Source: Pestalotiopsis fici W106-1
Taxonomy: Eukaryota; Ascomycota; Sordariomycetes; Amphisphaeriales; Sporocadaceae
Assembly (NCBI RefSeq): GCF_000516985.1
Contig: NW_006917105.1
Location: forward strand, 281,210-345,209
Reading direction: 5' to 3'
DNA length: 64,000 nucleotides
A program made the position numbers and the translations under genes. This document shows positions 44,533 through 55,338 of this stretch, piece by piece; position 1 is the stretch's first letter, and every line of letters starts with the position of its first letter. A model generated the notes under the pieces. The model was not told the DNA's origin. It was given only the letters and a program-made list of their open reading frames with translations, and did no database searches.

Positions 44533-46160
44533 ATGGCAGCCAACGGCAATGTTAAAGGCGCCGAGCCCTTGGACTTTACCAAGTTCCAGAATGTCATCAA
44601 TGGCAAGCTGGTAGACACGAAAGAAACTCGACGCACTGTCAACCCCTCGACATTTGAGGAGCTTTACCCAGTCCCCGTCTCCAGCCAAACCGACATTGAC
44701 GAGGCCATTGAGGCAGCCAAGAAGGCACAAGAGTCGTGGGCCAACGTTCCATGGGCAGAACGTGCGCAAGCTGTCAAGGACTATGCGGACGCCCTTGAAG
44801 CATTGTCTGAGGACTTTGTGAAGCAGTTGGTGACGGAGCAGGGCAAACCGGTATGAGCTTTTATTTCCCTCTCCTCCCATAACCCAACGGCTTCTTTTGC
44901 GTGTAGCATGAATTTATGCTCTTGAGTCATGACTAATACTTAAAGCCAGAAAGCATTCGCCCAAGGCGAGCTTGCCGACGCAGTCAAGTGGCTTCGCCAA
45001 TTTGCTGAATTTCCTGAGCCAGAAGATGTTCTTCAGGATGATGACAAGAAGAAAGTCATTACTCGATACACACCACTTGGCGTTGCCGTCGGCATTGTTC
45101 CTTGGAACTTTCCTATCCAGCTGTCTGCTGGTAAGATCGGAGCTGCTCTTATAACGGGAAACTCTTTCATTCTCAAGCCTTCTCCCTTTACACCCTACGG
45201 AGGCCTCAAGCTCGCCGAGCTGGGCCAGCGATTCTTCCCACCGGGCGTGTTCCAGGCCCTGAGCGGCGATGACAATCTCGGACCGTGGCTGACAGCCCAC
45301 CCGGGCGTCGACAAGGTCTCCTTTACGGGCTCGACGGCGACGGGCAAAAAGGTCATGGAGAGCTGCGCCAAGACACTGAAGCGGGTGACGCTCGAGCTTG
45401 GCGGCAACGACCCGGCCATCATTTGCGCCGACGTGAACCCAGCCGAGGTGGCACCTGGTGTAGCATTCATGGCCCTGGCCAACTCGGGACAGATCTGCAT
45501 CGCCATCAAGCGCATCTTTATCCATGAGTCCGTCTACGACGACGTGCTCAAGGCTATGGTGGCCTTTGTAAAGTCGCTCAAGGTCGGCGACGGCCACGAG
45601 GAGGGCACCTTTCTCGGTCCCATCAACAACCAGCAGCAGTTTGAGCGCGTCAAGAACCTTCTCGAGGACATTGAGAAGACGCAGCTCAACATTGCCACGG
45701 GTACCACCAAGAACGTTGGAGAAAAGGGGTATTTCATCCAGCCGACCATTATCGATAACCCTCCCGAGGACTCGAGGATCGTGGTGGAGGAACCTTTTGG
45801 TATGTAATGAATAGATCAAGATGAAGACTGTCGCAAGCAAAAATATTTTGCGTGCTAACCTCGGCCCCAGGTCCTGTCTTCCCGGTACTCAAATGGTCCG
45901 ATGAAGAAGATGTCATCAAGCGGGCAAACAACACGGACATGGGACTCGGAGCATCCGTGTGGACTCGCGACCCACAGCAGGCCGAGCGTATCGGTAGAAG
46001 GCTCAAGGCTGGCAACGTCTGGATCAACTGTCACGGTGAAGTCCAACCCAACGCCCCATTTGGAGGCCATAAGCAGAGCGGTATCGGCTACGAATGGGGT
46101 GTTGGTGGGCTGAAGGCATACTGCAATGCCCAGTCCATCTACTTGAAGCGATCTGCGTGA
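44533..46160 (+). CDS. NAD(P)-dependent aldehyde dehydrogenase
   Basis: Oxidises an aldehyde to the carboxylic acid using NAD(P)+. Exons 44533-44850, 44950-45799 and 45871-46160; 485 residues, normal for the superfamily. The first ATG after the purine-rich leader is used. Motifs: GIVPWNFPIQL (cofactor and substrate channel), ILKPSPFTPYG, the Rossmann FTGSTATGKKV, catalytic base E255 in TLELGGNDPA, and nucleophile C289 in NSGQICIAIKR. The 34-residue spacing between E255 and C289 is that of canonical ALDHs. EEPFGPVFPV spans intron 2, and the C-terminus has PFGGHKQSGIG. No targeting peptide, so cytosolic. Intron 2 has a GCTAACC branch site. The exact substrate is not readable; it is not an obvious succinate-semialdehyde or methylmalonate type. 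Confidence 0.94.
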
Positions 46161-47487
46161 GATCTTTGATCAAACACCAACAGTACTGGCCATTAAATAC
46201 AAGCAACTTTGAATTATGCTCATGTACTTCTACATCTTCTTTTCTGTGGTCACATCAGTGTAACTTGTCACACGCGACGGCATAGCCAGAAAGCACTGAA
46301 GAGACTGGCTTCATCAAGCATTGTGTCGTAATTAGAGGGCACTCTGGTCGTAGCTCAATCAGGTATCCAAGCCAAAGCTCTTTTCTATGTGAATGGACAT
46401 GATGAGCCAGGAAGAATACATTGTTCCTTGTGCCGCTAAGGCTTGCTGCCTGGTTGAACGCAGCTGGGAATCAACATTTTTTTTACTATTGCACTTCTGA
46501 CTTTGATCCATTTGGATTGGTATCTATTCTTGGAGTAGTTGCAAATTCGTTCCCAAATTCGTTTCTGAGGCCAGCCTCGATATGGTCAGTGGGGAAGGAG
46601 AAGAGAAAAAAAATAGGGAGTCTTATATTGAATGCTACGCTACAAATACACTGGTCTGGCTGTCACCATGCAAGCATGGTATAATGGGATAATTTGGACT
46701 TAAAACACTGAGATGCCCCGGAAAATGTACTTGGAGACGACAGAGATGGCGGTCAAGGGCTGAATGTCTTGAGCAATAAGGTTGTTGTCTATTGTTTTAA
46801 TTGTGTTTATCATGGCGCTCTCTGTTTGCCTTGCCCAAGCCATCCATGCACTACGTATTACTTCTAGAACGTTGGGCATGCAGTCGCAGTTGCTTTGTGC
46901 CAAACAACGTGGTTGTCGAAAATCGAAAAGAATACGTGCTAACATTGCACTTTCTCCAAGGTATAACTAATACACATGTGCAGAATACACGTTGGGTTGT
47001 TCTTCTCTTCAAGTCACAGTCTAGATGTCAGTCAATGAATGTATCCTGCGCGGACAACAATGGATCCTCCAAGAGTGAACCCGATTCCCACGAATAATCA
47101 AATCACAAACCACAGACACAGACAGACACATGACTCACGGTGTTAATCCATTCAGTCTGCCATGGACCATCTACAACCCAGCAAAAAGGCTTTCTTTGGC
47201 AGTGGATCTGATCAATCCAAGGCTTGGCTGTGCTTTCAACGAGGTAAATTTTCCCCCCGCCGTTTGCAACTGCAACTGCCTCCTACTCAAGCAACCACTA
47301 GCCCCCCCTCCCCCAAACACGCAACGTCTGTTTTCCAAACACACAAAGGACTGGATTAACCCATCATCGCCCCCTTTTTTTTCACCTCTCTTTGCTTTGA
47401 AAGCTTTTGTCCAAGGGGGAGAGAAGACCCAGCTCTCGTCGTTCTCGCTTGCCTATCTTCACCGTACCTATCTGGCTGTTCTTCTCC
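46161..47487. other. 1.3 kb intergenic
   Basis: 3' flank of the aldehyde dehydrogenase and promoter/leader of the F-box gene. The last part is C/T-rich, as in a leader. No gene is supported on either strand; one short minus frame ending at 46700 is discussed among the rejected items. Confidence 0.5.
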
Positions 47488-49203
47488 ATGAAGAAGAAAG
47501 AGAACGAAGAAGAAATGTCTTCAACCGCCTTGGAAGGCGCCGCACTAGTTGCGTTGCCGGTCGACATGATCTATCAGATCACCGATCACCTATCCATTGG
47601 CAGCATGGCAAAGCTCGCCTCAACCTGTAAAGGTCTTCACAACGTGATTGAGCCCGAGATATTCAGACGAGACCGAAACCGTGGCCGGTATCGCACCCTC
47701 GAGTGGGCAGCTACGTCACGAAAGAAACACGCCATCCCCGTCCTCCAACGAGCCTTGACCCTCTGGCCCAACGGTATCAAGGATCTGGAGATTCATTTCC
47801 TTCAGTGTCGACCATCAAAGCACCATGGTCGGACCTTGCGACACAAGACACCGCTTCTCGCCGCCGTTTGCACCGGTAACTTGGAAGTGGTTGCCTTTCT
47901 TCTCGGCAAGGGAATCGATGTTCACCAGACAGAGGCGGGCAATTGCGATTCCTTGTGGTCCCCTATCCACTGGGCCACCATGATGGATTATCCACCAAAG
48001 GACAATCAGCAGCTGGAACCGCCGCGGACAAAGCTGGCCATTATCGAATTGCTCCTGTTGCATGGGGCCAACCCAGATCAGTTGTCTGCCCCGAACCCTC
48101 GTCGCCAACCACCGCCTCCGGAATCGATAGTCTCTCCTATGCACCTTGCCATCAAGAATGATGCAAATCACCACGTGGTTGAACTTTTGATCAAGTATGG
48201 CGGCGCAGCCACCCAGGAACCCTATCGCCATGTCGCCAACCAGCACTATGCTTCCATCAGCCCCATCAGTCACTTGATCGACAAGTATCCCAATCCCACT
48301 GAAGATCACTGCTCTTCTCTCAGGGCTCTGGCAACCAACGGAGGGGGAAGTGGTTATGAAGCCCGCAAGTATACTGTTACGGGACAACCTCTGCTGTTGC
48401 AGTTTCTTTCTTATCCCAAGGAATCCAAATATGCGCCTCGTTTCGTCCGGATCATGCTGAAGCACACGCAAGCCCGCGTGGAAGACACCGCGGCCAATGG
48501 AGACACTGCCATGGTGCATTTTCTGAGAAGTCATGTCCATTGGCGTCCCGCCATGGCTTACGACCGAAGACGCGTTACAAGTCACGAGGTAGAGCACTCC
48601 ATGGCCCTCGTAGCAAGTGTCGCCTGTCGCACAATTGATGAACTTGTCGATCACGGCGCAGGTATCGATACATACGGTGCGGGTAGGATGACCCCTCTCC
48701 ACATTGCCTGCGGCCTTCATTGTCATCTTTCCTCGGTTTTCGACCACCTCATCGGCCGGGGTGCCAATGTCAAGGCCAGAACTTCGAGGGGCCACACCCT
48801 GTTGCATTCTCTCGTCATGGGCGATGCCGAGGCCGACTTCACTCTCATGACACCTCTCCTCAAACAATACAAGATCAAGCGCTATGCCCGAGACAACGAG
48901 GGCAACACATTCCTCCATCTACTCGTAACACAGCGACTCGTTCTTTTCGGCAAATGGATGTCAGAGGCAGCAAGACATTACAAGAGGAGCGACTTTGAAG
49001 ACCCCAAGCTTCGTAATCATGCTGGACGCACTCCACTCGAAGAAGCCAGTTTTGGATCTGATGCAAATGGAGAGGTTACGCGTTTCTGGATTCAGCATGC
49101 TTTTGATGAAAGAGACGAGCACTTTGCATCTAAGCATAAATCCAGAGATGCCAAACGCAAGGCTCAGAGGGCTGATAAACTGGCTGAAACTAGTTTGACC
49201 TAA
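47488..49203 (+). CDS. F-box and ankyrin-repeat protein
   Basis: Intronless, 571 residues from the ATG at 47488; ATG 47515 (MSSTALEG) is an alternative. The frame before it opens only with TTG. An F-box (VALPVDMIYQITDHLSIG through IEPEIFRRD, about residues 20-58) should bind Skp1 in an SCF ubiquitin ligase. Ankyrin repeats follow: TPLLAAVCTGNLEVVAFLL, KLAIIELLLLHGANPDQ, SPMHLAIKNDANHHVVELL, then after a less regular stretch TPLHIACGLHCHLSSVF with HLIGRGANVKARTSRG, NTFLHLLVTQRL and RTPLEEAS near the end. No signal or membrane segment. F-box/ANK proteins are expanded and fast-evolving in filamentous ascomycetes; the target is unknown. Confidence 0.88.
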   Translation: MKKKENEEEMSSTALEGAALVALPVDMIYQITDHLSIGSMAKLASTCKGLHNVIEPEIFRRDRNRGRYRTLEWAATSRKKHAIPVLQRALTLWPNGIKDLEIHFLQCRPSKHHGRTLRHKTPLLAAVCTGNLEVVAFLLGKGIDVHQTEAGNCDSLWSPIHWATMMDYPPKDNQQLEPPRTKLAIIELLLLHGANPDQLSAPNPRRQPPPPESIVSPMHLAIKNDANHHVVELLIKYGGAATQEPYRHVANQHYASISPISHLIDKYPNPTEDHCSSLRALATNGGGSGYEARKYTVTGQPLLLQFLSYPKESKYAPRFVRIMLKHTQARVEDTAANGDTAMVHFLRSHVHWRPAMAYDRRRVTSHEVEHSMALVASVACRTIDELVDHGAGIDTYGAGRMTPLHIACGLHCHLSSVFDHLIGRGANVKARTSRGHTLLHSLVMGDAEADFTLMTPLLKQYKIKRYARDNEGNTFLHLLVTQRLVLFGKWMSEAARHYKRSDFEDPKLRNHAGRTPLEEASFGSDANGEVTRFWIQHAFDERDEHFASKHKSRDAKRKAQRADKLAETSLT

Positions 49204-49648
49204 TGGATGATGAACACCTATATGACATTCACACTCTGGACACGGGCACTTGTTTGGACGAGACTGCCGATTGAGTTCTTGGCCACCAGCAGGAGACTAT
49301 CCAGCACACATCAAGTGCCGGATGTATTGGTCATCTCCCCTGGTCTTTTCGATTATTTGTCACTTAGTTCAGAGAATGTCATTTTCCTCGTCTTGTTTTG
49401 CTTTCCCGGTGCTGTGTGCCAAAACAAGGTTTGGTAGATTTAGGCTCTACATAGGTACATAGTCACCGTCAGCAGCATATGCAGTCTCCTACCTCCACTC
49501 TAGGCTTTTGTTGCTTATAGTCAGGCTCGCTGTGAGCGTCCACGTGATGATTGAACTTATAGTGCTTACTACGTGAAAACGTCTGTCGTCGGTTTGAGAA
49601 TTCTTGTATTGTTGCCACCGCAGCACCTCAAGCTCTTGGCAATTTGAC
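49204..49648. other. intergenic
   Basis: Spacer between two + strand genes: 3' flank of the F-box gene and short promoter of the DUF924 gene. No further signal recognised. Confidence 0.5.
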
Positions 49649-50536
49649 ATGACTGTCGATTTGAAGTCGACTCTCAACTCCGAGCTCTTCGAGTTCATGA
49701 GAGACAAGTGGATTCCCTTTTCGAGAACACAATCTCTCGACTTTGATAAAGTCATTCCAACAATTCTGTCTTACAAGAAACTCGATCTCGAGCAGGTTCA
49801 GCACAAGGCACTTCCCGCACTGAAAGGGCTGAGCCTCTTTGGGCTGAATCATTTACCTGATATGCTCGAATTCCTCCCCGACCCCGACAATGCCGACTTT
49901 CCTAGTGAGGCTTTGGGACTACAGCTTTTGCTCGACCAGGCTCCGCGGGCTCTTCTCAAGGGCATTGATAGTCGATGGTCTCACGCTTACTTTGACGAAA
50001 TATCTTTGCAGTATGCCCAGCGGCTCCAGACTCTTCCTGCCCACCAGAAACCAAGTTCTTGGGGTCGATGGCAGGGTAAGGTGTCTCTGGACTATTTTGT
50101 TCTTGTGCGCATCTGGTTCGGCGCGCCTTTTGTTCATCATGAGAAGGCGTCTGCGCAAGCTGTCGCCTTCACCGAGCAGACACGTCGTCTCATTGAGGAC
50201 ACGTTCAAGATCCAAGACCCATGTCGTACTCAACCAGAGAAGCGATGGGATCTCTATGGTTTTCCAAGGTTGTGGAAACAGGGTGGCCCCGAAAGTCCCT
50301 GTGGAGTAGCGGCGGGCACATTCTGGTTAACACACTTGATGGATGTTCATAAACCAATTTTGGACCTGTACGGAAGATACCCTTATCAGAACAGTCTCCT
50401 CGGACGCCTTGATACAGCGGAAGAAGAGGCTTGGCTCCAGAAAGCTGCTTGCTTCGAGGTGGACACCGATGCACGAGAAAGAATCAGGCGTGACGTGGAC
50501 ACTGGGCAGTGGACGCCATTGAAGGGTATTATGTAG
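49649..50536 (+). CDS. DUF924 family protein
   Basis: Intronless, 295 residues from the ATG at 49649, preceded in frame only by a TTG. Family landmarks: LLLDQAPRALLKGIDSR (the LLLDQ.PR signature), IWFGAPFVHHEKASAQ, and the C-terminal LYGRYPYQNSLLGR followed by TAEEEAWL. These match DUF924 proteins, alpha-helical TPR-like proteins abundant in bacteria and present in fungi, of undefined function. The N-terminal 100 residues, with SYKKLDLEQVQHKALPALKG, are an extension beyond the bacterial core. No targeting signal, so probably cytosolic. Fungal copies may derive from bacteria, but nothing in base composition here marks a recent transfer. Confidence 0.82.
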   Translation: MTVDLKSTLNSELFEFMRDKWIPFSRTQSLDFDKVIPTILSYKKLDLEQVQHKALPALKGLSLFGLNHLPDMLEFLPDPDNADFPSEALGLQLLLDQAPRALLKGIDSRWSHAYFDEISLQYAQRLQTLPAHQKPSSWGRWQGKVSLDYFVLVRIWFGAPFVHHEKASAQAVAFTEQTRRLIEDTFKIQDPCRTQPEKRWDLYGFPRLWKQGGPESPCGVAAGTFWLTHLMDVHKPILDLYGRYPYQNSLLGRLDTAEEEAWLQKAACFEVDTDARERIRRDVDTGQWTPLKGIM

Positions 50537-50827
50537 ATGGCAAGATCTTGTGTGTATCTGGGACTATTCCCTTTCCTTGCAATACATAGGACCCATTGTG
50601 GCCGTCGAACAGACTCCATGTGCTTCGCGACTCTGTCTTGCTTCTCTGACTTTTCTCAGTACAGTCAATAAGATTTCTTCGGGTTTTCAAAGTGCACCTT
50701 GATTGAAGTAACAAGCCAGGGGCGCTGTTGAGTGAACTCCATTTGTCAAGAACCACTCAAGACATCCAAGCGGGTGAAGGAAACATGCGAAACGTAGCAG
50801 TCTACACAAGCACGCAGGTTGAATCGA

Positions 50828-52657
50828 TCAATCGACTTGGTTAGGCACTCGATCCAGAAAGGTGATTTTTGTGCCATCGTCCAGTGTATCTTCCTTCTCT
50901 TCCAGGTGGTAATTGCCAATGCGAGGAAGAATTACTGTCCAAATAAGCCAGTAAATCACACCGCATCCGATACTTTGAAACAATGTTAGGAATCAGTGGT
51001 TCTTTGAAAAGAACAAAGGTCTGGTGTCTTACATGCTCGTACCGACAATGGCATATGTTGCGTAAAATATGCCGCCCTCTTGACGCTCCTTTGGAGGGAA
51101 GAAGGGGGCTGCCAGTAGCATCATGCCCAACAGCATCCTAAACACCACGGCGGCAATCCATGCTCGAAAGGGCCGCTTCAAATCTGGTCGTTTGTACCTT
51201 AGCCAAAGTATACCAAAAGATGTCAGCAACGCAAAGAATTGTCTGGGGTAGCCCTCAACCTCGAGGATAAAGGAATATACGTCGCCGGTAGGCGGGAGGA
51301 CAATTACGAGAACGGTGGGGATATAGTGAATAATGAGTCCGCCGAGAGGTGCGCCAAACGGCTTTGAGGAAGACAAGAGTCGCGCAAAGGGCAGAAATCC
51401 CTGGCGCGCTACTTCTTGATTGAGTCTCGCCTGGAAATAGAAAAAAAGATATCAGTCAACCCGTGCTGCATCTACCTTCAACCACCGCAGTACTCCTTGG
51501 GGATCTGGATGTTGGCGAGGGTGTTACCATACCAGAGCAAACGTGACTACCATGACATTTCCCGCAGCCGAAAGTGCCACCACAAGAGGCAGAAAGCGTT
51601 TGCCCACATTTTTGCCAAAGGTTTGCTCGAAAAACAGGGCTGCCACGAGCTGGCCGCTCTCCTTGATCTGCTGCACGGGCACAACGGCGACGTAGGCCAG
51701 ATTGGTGAGCAGATAGAGTAGGCACGCCGACAACAAGGCTGTAATGGAGACGGACTTGAGCGTGCGGACCGGGTCTCTCACCTCGTTCAAGACGTAATTG
51801 AGATTATCCAGTCCAGTGTACGAGTTGAAAATCTTGAAGAGCGAGGTGGCAATGGTGCCAAGGCTCCAGTCTGTATCATCCCACAAGTCGTTCCAAGGCC
51901 CCGTGGCGTCGACGGCTTCACCGGCTTGGTTCGGATCCCTTTTGAAAAGCACGACATAGAGCGCAGCAAACACCATAAAGGTCACCAGCCCAACCTTGAC
52001 CCAGCCGAGCAAGTTTTGGATACGTATCCCGATCTTGTAGAAACAGCCGTGTACGATGGCAACAACAGTCACTAAAGCAGCTGCCAGCAATTTCCGTGAC
52101 AAGTCTCTCGGTTCTAGGTCCAGCGCCCAATGAACGTATTGGCTGAATATAATGCAGTTGCTTGCCGAATAGCTGAGCAAAATGGCCTGAGTGGCAACAA
52201 TTGTGGACGCCAGAAATCTTGGCCGTGAATACGTGAACTCGAGATAAACCTTGTCTCCTCCCGATCGTGGCAACATGCAGCCGTACTCTAGGGAGACGGC
52301 GAGAGCGCATGCGGTGACGAGGGCGCCCAGCACCCAGAGGCTGAGGGCCATGCCTACGCTGCCAACCGATTTGAGCACGACCCCAGGCACGGCAAAGATG
52401 CCGCCGCCAATGACTCTGGAGATGGCCAAGATGTAAGCGCTCGTCCAGCCAATGTTACGGCCCAGGACGGAATCCTCGGTGAGAACATCATCTTCGAGTC
52501 GGAGGCGATCCGGTTGGCCCTCTGCTGCGGTATCATCTGAACAGCTGTTCGAGGTCTTCGAGGTTCGCGATGTCCGACTTGTGGCCCTACTTGACGAGTT
52601 GTCAGCCGAGGATCCCGTTAGCAAGGGCCGAGTTTCATCATCCAGTCGTCCCGCCAT
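50828..52657 (-). CDS. amino-acid permease, MUP1/LAT-like (methionine permease type)
   Basis: Plasma-membrane APC-superfamily transporter. Minus-strand exons 52657-51533, 51430-51033 and 50972-50828, 555 residues. The hydrophilic, Ser-rich N-terminus (about 60 residues) ends at VLGRNIGWTSAYILAISRVI. TM1 has the substrate-binding break RVIGGGIFAVPGVVL. About 12 membrane segments follow, with the family stretches LEYGCMLPRSGGDKVYLEF, FKIFNSYTGLDNLNYVLNEV and NQEVARQGFLPFARLLSS. The last exon starts in the TM segment GCGVIYWLIWTVILP. These resemble high-affinity methionine permease MUP1 and related L-type transporters; other neutral amino acids are possible. Intron 2 splits an Ile codon. The gene is divergent from nothing nearby: the P450 to its right is on the same strand. 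Confidence 0.92.
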
Positions 52658-53293
52658 GAAATTCGACGACCACAGAGAACCAGTTGCCTTGCGTTGGGAT
52701 CAATCGCCGATTGCATACAAGACAGGAGGGTGGATCCAAGCACCCTTTGACACTGTTGATGAATTGGTGTCTGCTTTGCATTTCCTGTAGATTACAGATC
52801 GAAGACGCGCCTCTCGGGAATTTGTACCACGTGATGTTCGCACGCACGCCTTGTCATCCCGCATTGACATCACCTCCAATTTTCCCTTCCCAGCAATAAC
52901 CCCCGCTGCTGCCTGCATATTTCCGTGCATACACAACGACATGAACTTTTGATCGAGGTTCTCAACTCGCCTTTGCACTTTGCCGTCCTAAATCACGTAC
53001 TTGATCGAGATGCAAGCACTTGTTTTATTGCAGTATAAATAAGTAGGTATAAAACAAGTTTTGCGCAACCAAATATATAATTATACTAATTAATTTAACA
53101 TTTGCGTGTCAGACAGAAACTACTTGTTGTTCGTAGCACACAATCAACCTTAGGTTAAAAAAGATATCACGGCACACAGCTCAGAGCACCCTTGCAATCC
53201 CAAATCATGATGATGGAGCCAGAGACACAAAACGGGCTTCATTATGACAGCAAGGGGTATCGGAATTACATTACTATATTGGATGAAATGGAA
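52658..53293. other. intergenic, AT-rich
   Basis: Promoter of the permease gene and 3' flank of the P450 gene, both minus strand. It includes a small hairpin whose arms CTTGTTTTAT and ATAAAACAAG flank a TATAAATAA loop at about 53020-53060. No coding region. Confidence 0.5.
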
Positions 53294-55338
53294 TTATTCT
53301 CTCTTGGTGATTCGCAGCCAAAAGTCATTCGCTACCCAGAACACAGCACTCCATGCTTTGATCGGAGATTGGGGGTTTACTATAGTAAAATCATATCTTC
53401 GCAACAGCTATCGGGTCTGGTCAGTAACTTTGAACATCACATGTTTTGTTACCTCTCCGAAAATAGGCGGACGTACCTCGACAAAGATTTTGTTCAGCTC
53501 CATCATGGCGATTGGCTTTCCCAGGCAGGAGTACTTGCCGTAGCCGAAGGTTAGATCCACTACACCATTCATGATCCTCAGCCGCTCATCATCGGCCTCG
53601 AGCCACCTCTCTGGCCGGAAAACGTCGGCATCGTTGCCCCAAACATCCTTGCAGCGCATGAGTCCAAAGTAATTTGTACCGACCTGGGTGCCTTCCGGGA
53701 CGAAGTGGCCATTGATAAGGTCACCTCCCTTTGGGACTTGCTTAGACCCTAGGCCGGTCACGGGAGGATACATACGCAGGCCTTCGCGAATGACGGCTTG
53801 CAAGTATGGCAACTTCTTGGCCTCAGACTCAGCAATGGGGAAGCTGATTTTACCATTGCGAATGGCACTGTCAATCTCCTTCTGCAATGTGGTGTATGAG
53901 GTTGGAGTAGTGATGAGGCACAGCAAGGTCATGCACATGGCTGTCGCCGAAGAGACGGATCCGGCAATGCTATGTGAGGTATATCAGACTCAAAAGTTTC
54001 GGCCAAGAGTTGTGTACGAGATTTGCAAAGTAGGAAGGCTTACATTTGAACGAATACCTGTTGGATAAGCTCGGATCGTGACATGCCGTTGTTAATGAAT
54101 GCCTGCATCATATCTTTCTGGGGCCGTGAACCCGGTCGTAATCTCTTATCGATCAGAGACTTTGCAAATCTAAGATCTCGTGTAAGCATCTCTGAAACGC
54201 CGACGTAGAAGTACCAAGACGGTAAGACATACCCCATGAGTCGACCGAACCCGACCTGGTCACCTTCTTTGGGTAGAAGAAGATTGAATGGCCAACGATA
54301 CAGGATTGTAGCGAGCCAGGGCATTGTTGAGATGATGTTCATGACAGGCAGCGATTCATCGTGTATTTCGTTATAACGATACAAGTCCTGGTCTTGATTC
54401 AGGAATCCAAAGGCGTCTCCGAATGATATATCGCCAATGACGTCGAGTGCAAAAAAGGAAGTTTTCCGGAAGAATTGCACAGGGCGATACTCGGTGGGTG
54501 TTGATATATACTTTCTGTCAATCAGATCCATGAAGGAGAGGATTTGGCGGTCAATGCCAGCGCCAAAGCCGAATCCTTCATTCTCCTTGCCGCCAAACTA
54601 TCAAGAGGCTTTCGTCAGTCGTGTACTTTGACGCAAGACCACCGCAAGCAGAATCAGTTTGGACCAATCTAGATACTGATTGATCCTCTAATTCTTGTAT
54701 CCAGTGTACGCAAGAGTCACGTCGCGTTTGACATAGTTCAAGGAGAAAGGAAGACATACCGCTGTGCCCATTTTGGCTCTCAATAGTTTATGCTCATGCT
54801 CATCTCGCAGCGAAACAACCGTCTCCTCGCCAGGAATGATGCGCCCAGTCTCGTAGAACAAACCTTTTGTGTACGGAGAACGAACTGCGCTCATCATGCG
54901 CAAAACTTCTGGATCTGTGGAGAGCAACTCATTTGGACCAATACGCACCAGAGAGCCTGTTTTGAAGTTTTAGTAAAGCAGAAAACATGCACACAAAGAC
55001 GGAGATGATGCGAGACATGAAAGTTCCCAGCAAGAAACCAAAACATGGCAATACGTCGGTTACGCGGCGTCTCGCAGGCAGGGGGCCGAGGCGGAGGACA
55101 TACCATATTTCTCTGAGACCTCCTTGAGATGCTCGTGGAACCGACCACTCAGGGCCTTCTTGACCATCCAGATGCCCGAGATGGAGGCCAGGAAAGGTCC
55201 GGGAACATGGCGTAGGCGATACCACGAGCGGAAAGCGTAGAGATACAGCGCGAGCAGGACAGCAGCGAGACAAGGCAAGAGGAGGGATCGGGTCGAGGCA
55301 TTCTGGGCGGCAGCGACGAGAGTAGCCATGATGCCCAT
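53294..55338 (-). CDS. cytochrome P450 monooxygenase (six exons)
   Basis: Minus-strand exons 55338-55104, 54956-54760, 54597-54233, 54169-54044, 53969-53477 and 53407-53294 give 509 residues, the normal P450 length. The start is the ATG at 55338 (MGIMATL); ATG 55329 is an alternative. An N-terminal anchor (LLLPCLAAVLLALYLYAF) is followed by the hinge RHVPGPFLAS. The ExxR motif is REGLRMYP; the aromatic region is VFRPERW; the heme loop FGYGKYSCLGK places C456 as iron ligand. The short last exon supplies the closing strands LLRRYDFTIVNPQSP and the end ITKRE. The I-helix reads IAGSVSSAT instead of the usual AG.DTT, an unusual lack of the acid-alcohol pair. Two introns read partly open, so single-frame predictions would break the gene. 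It looks like fungal microsomal P450s of secondary or lipid metabolism; substrate unknown. Confidence 0.92.

Noticed and set aside
46700..46945. Minus-strand frame ending in LTAISVVSKYIFRGISVF, which looks mildly protein-like
   Set aside because: No ATG with good context, no matching upstream exon found, no family recognised; it could be a last exon but this cannot be supported.
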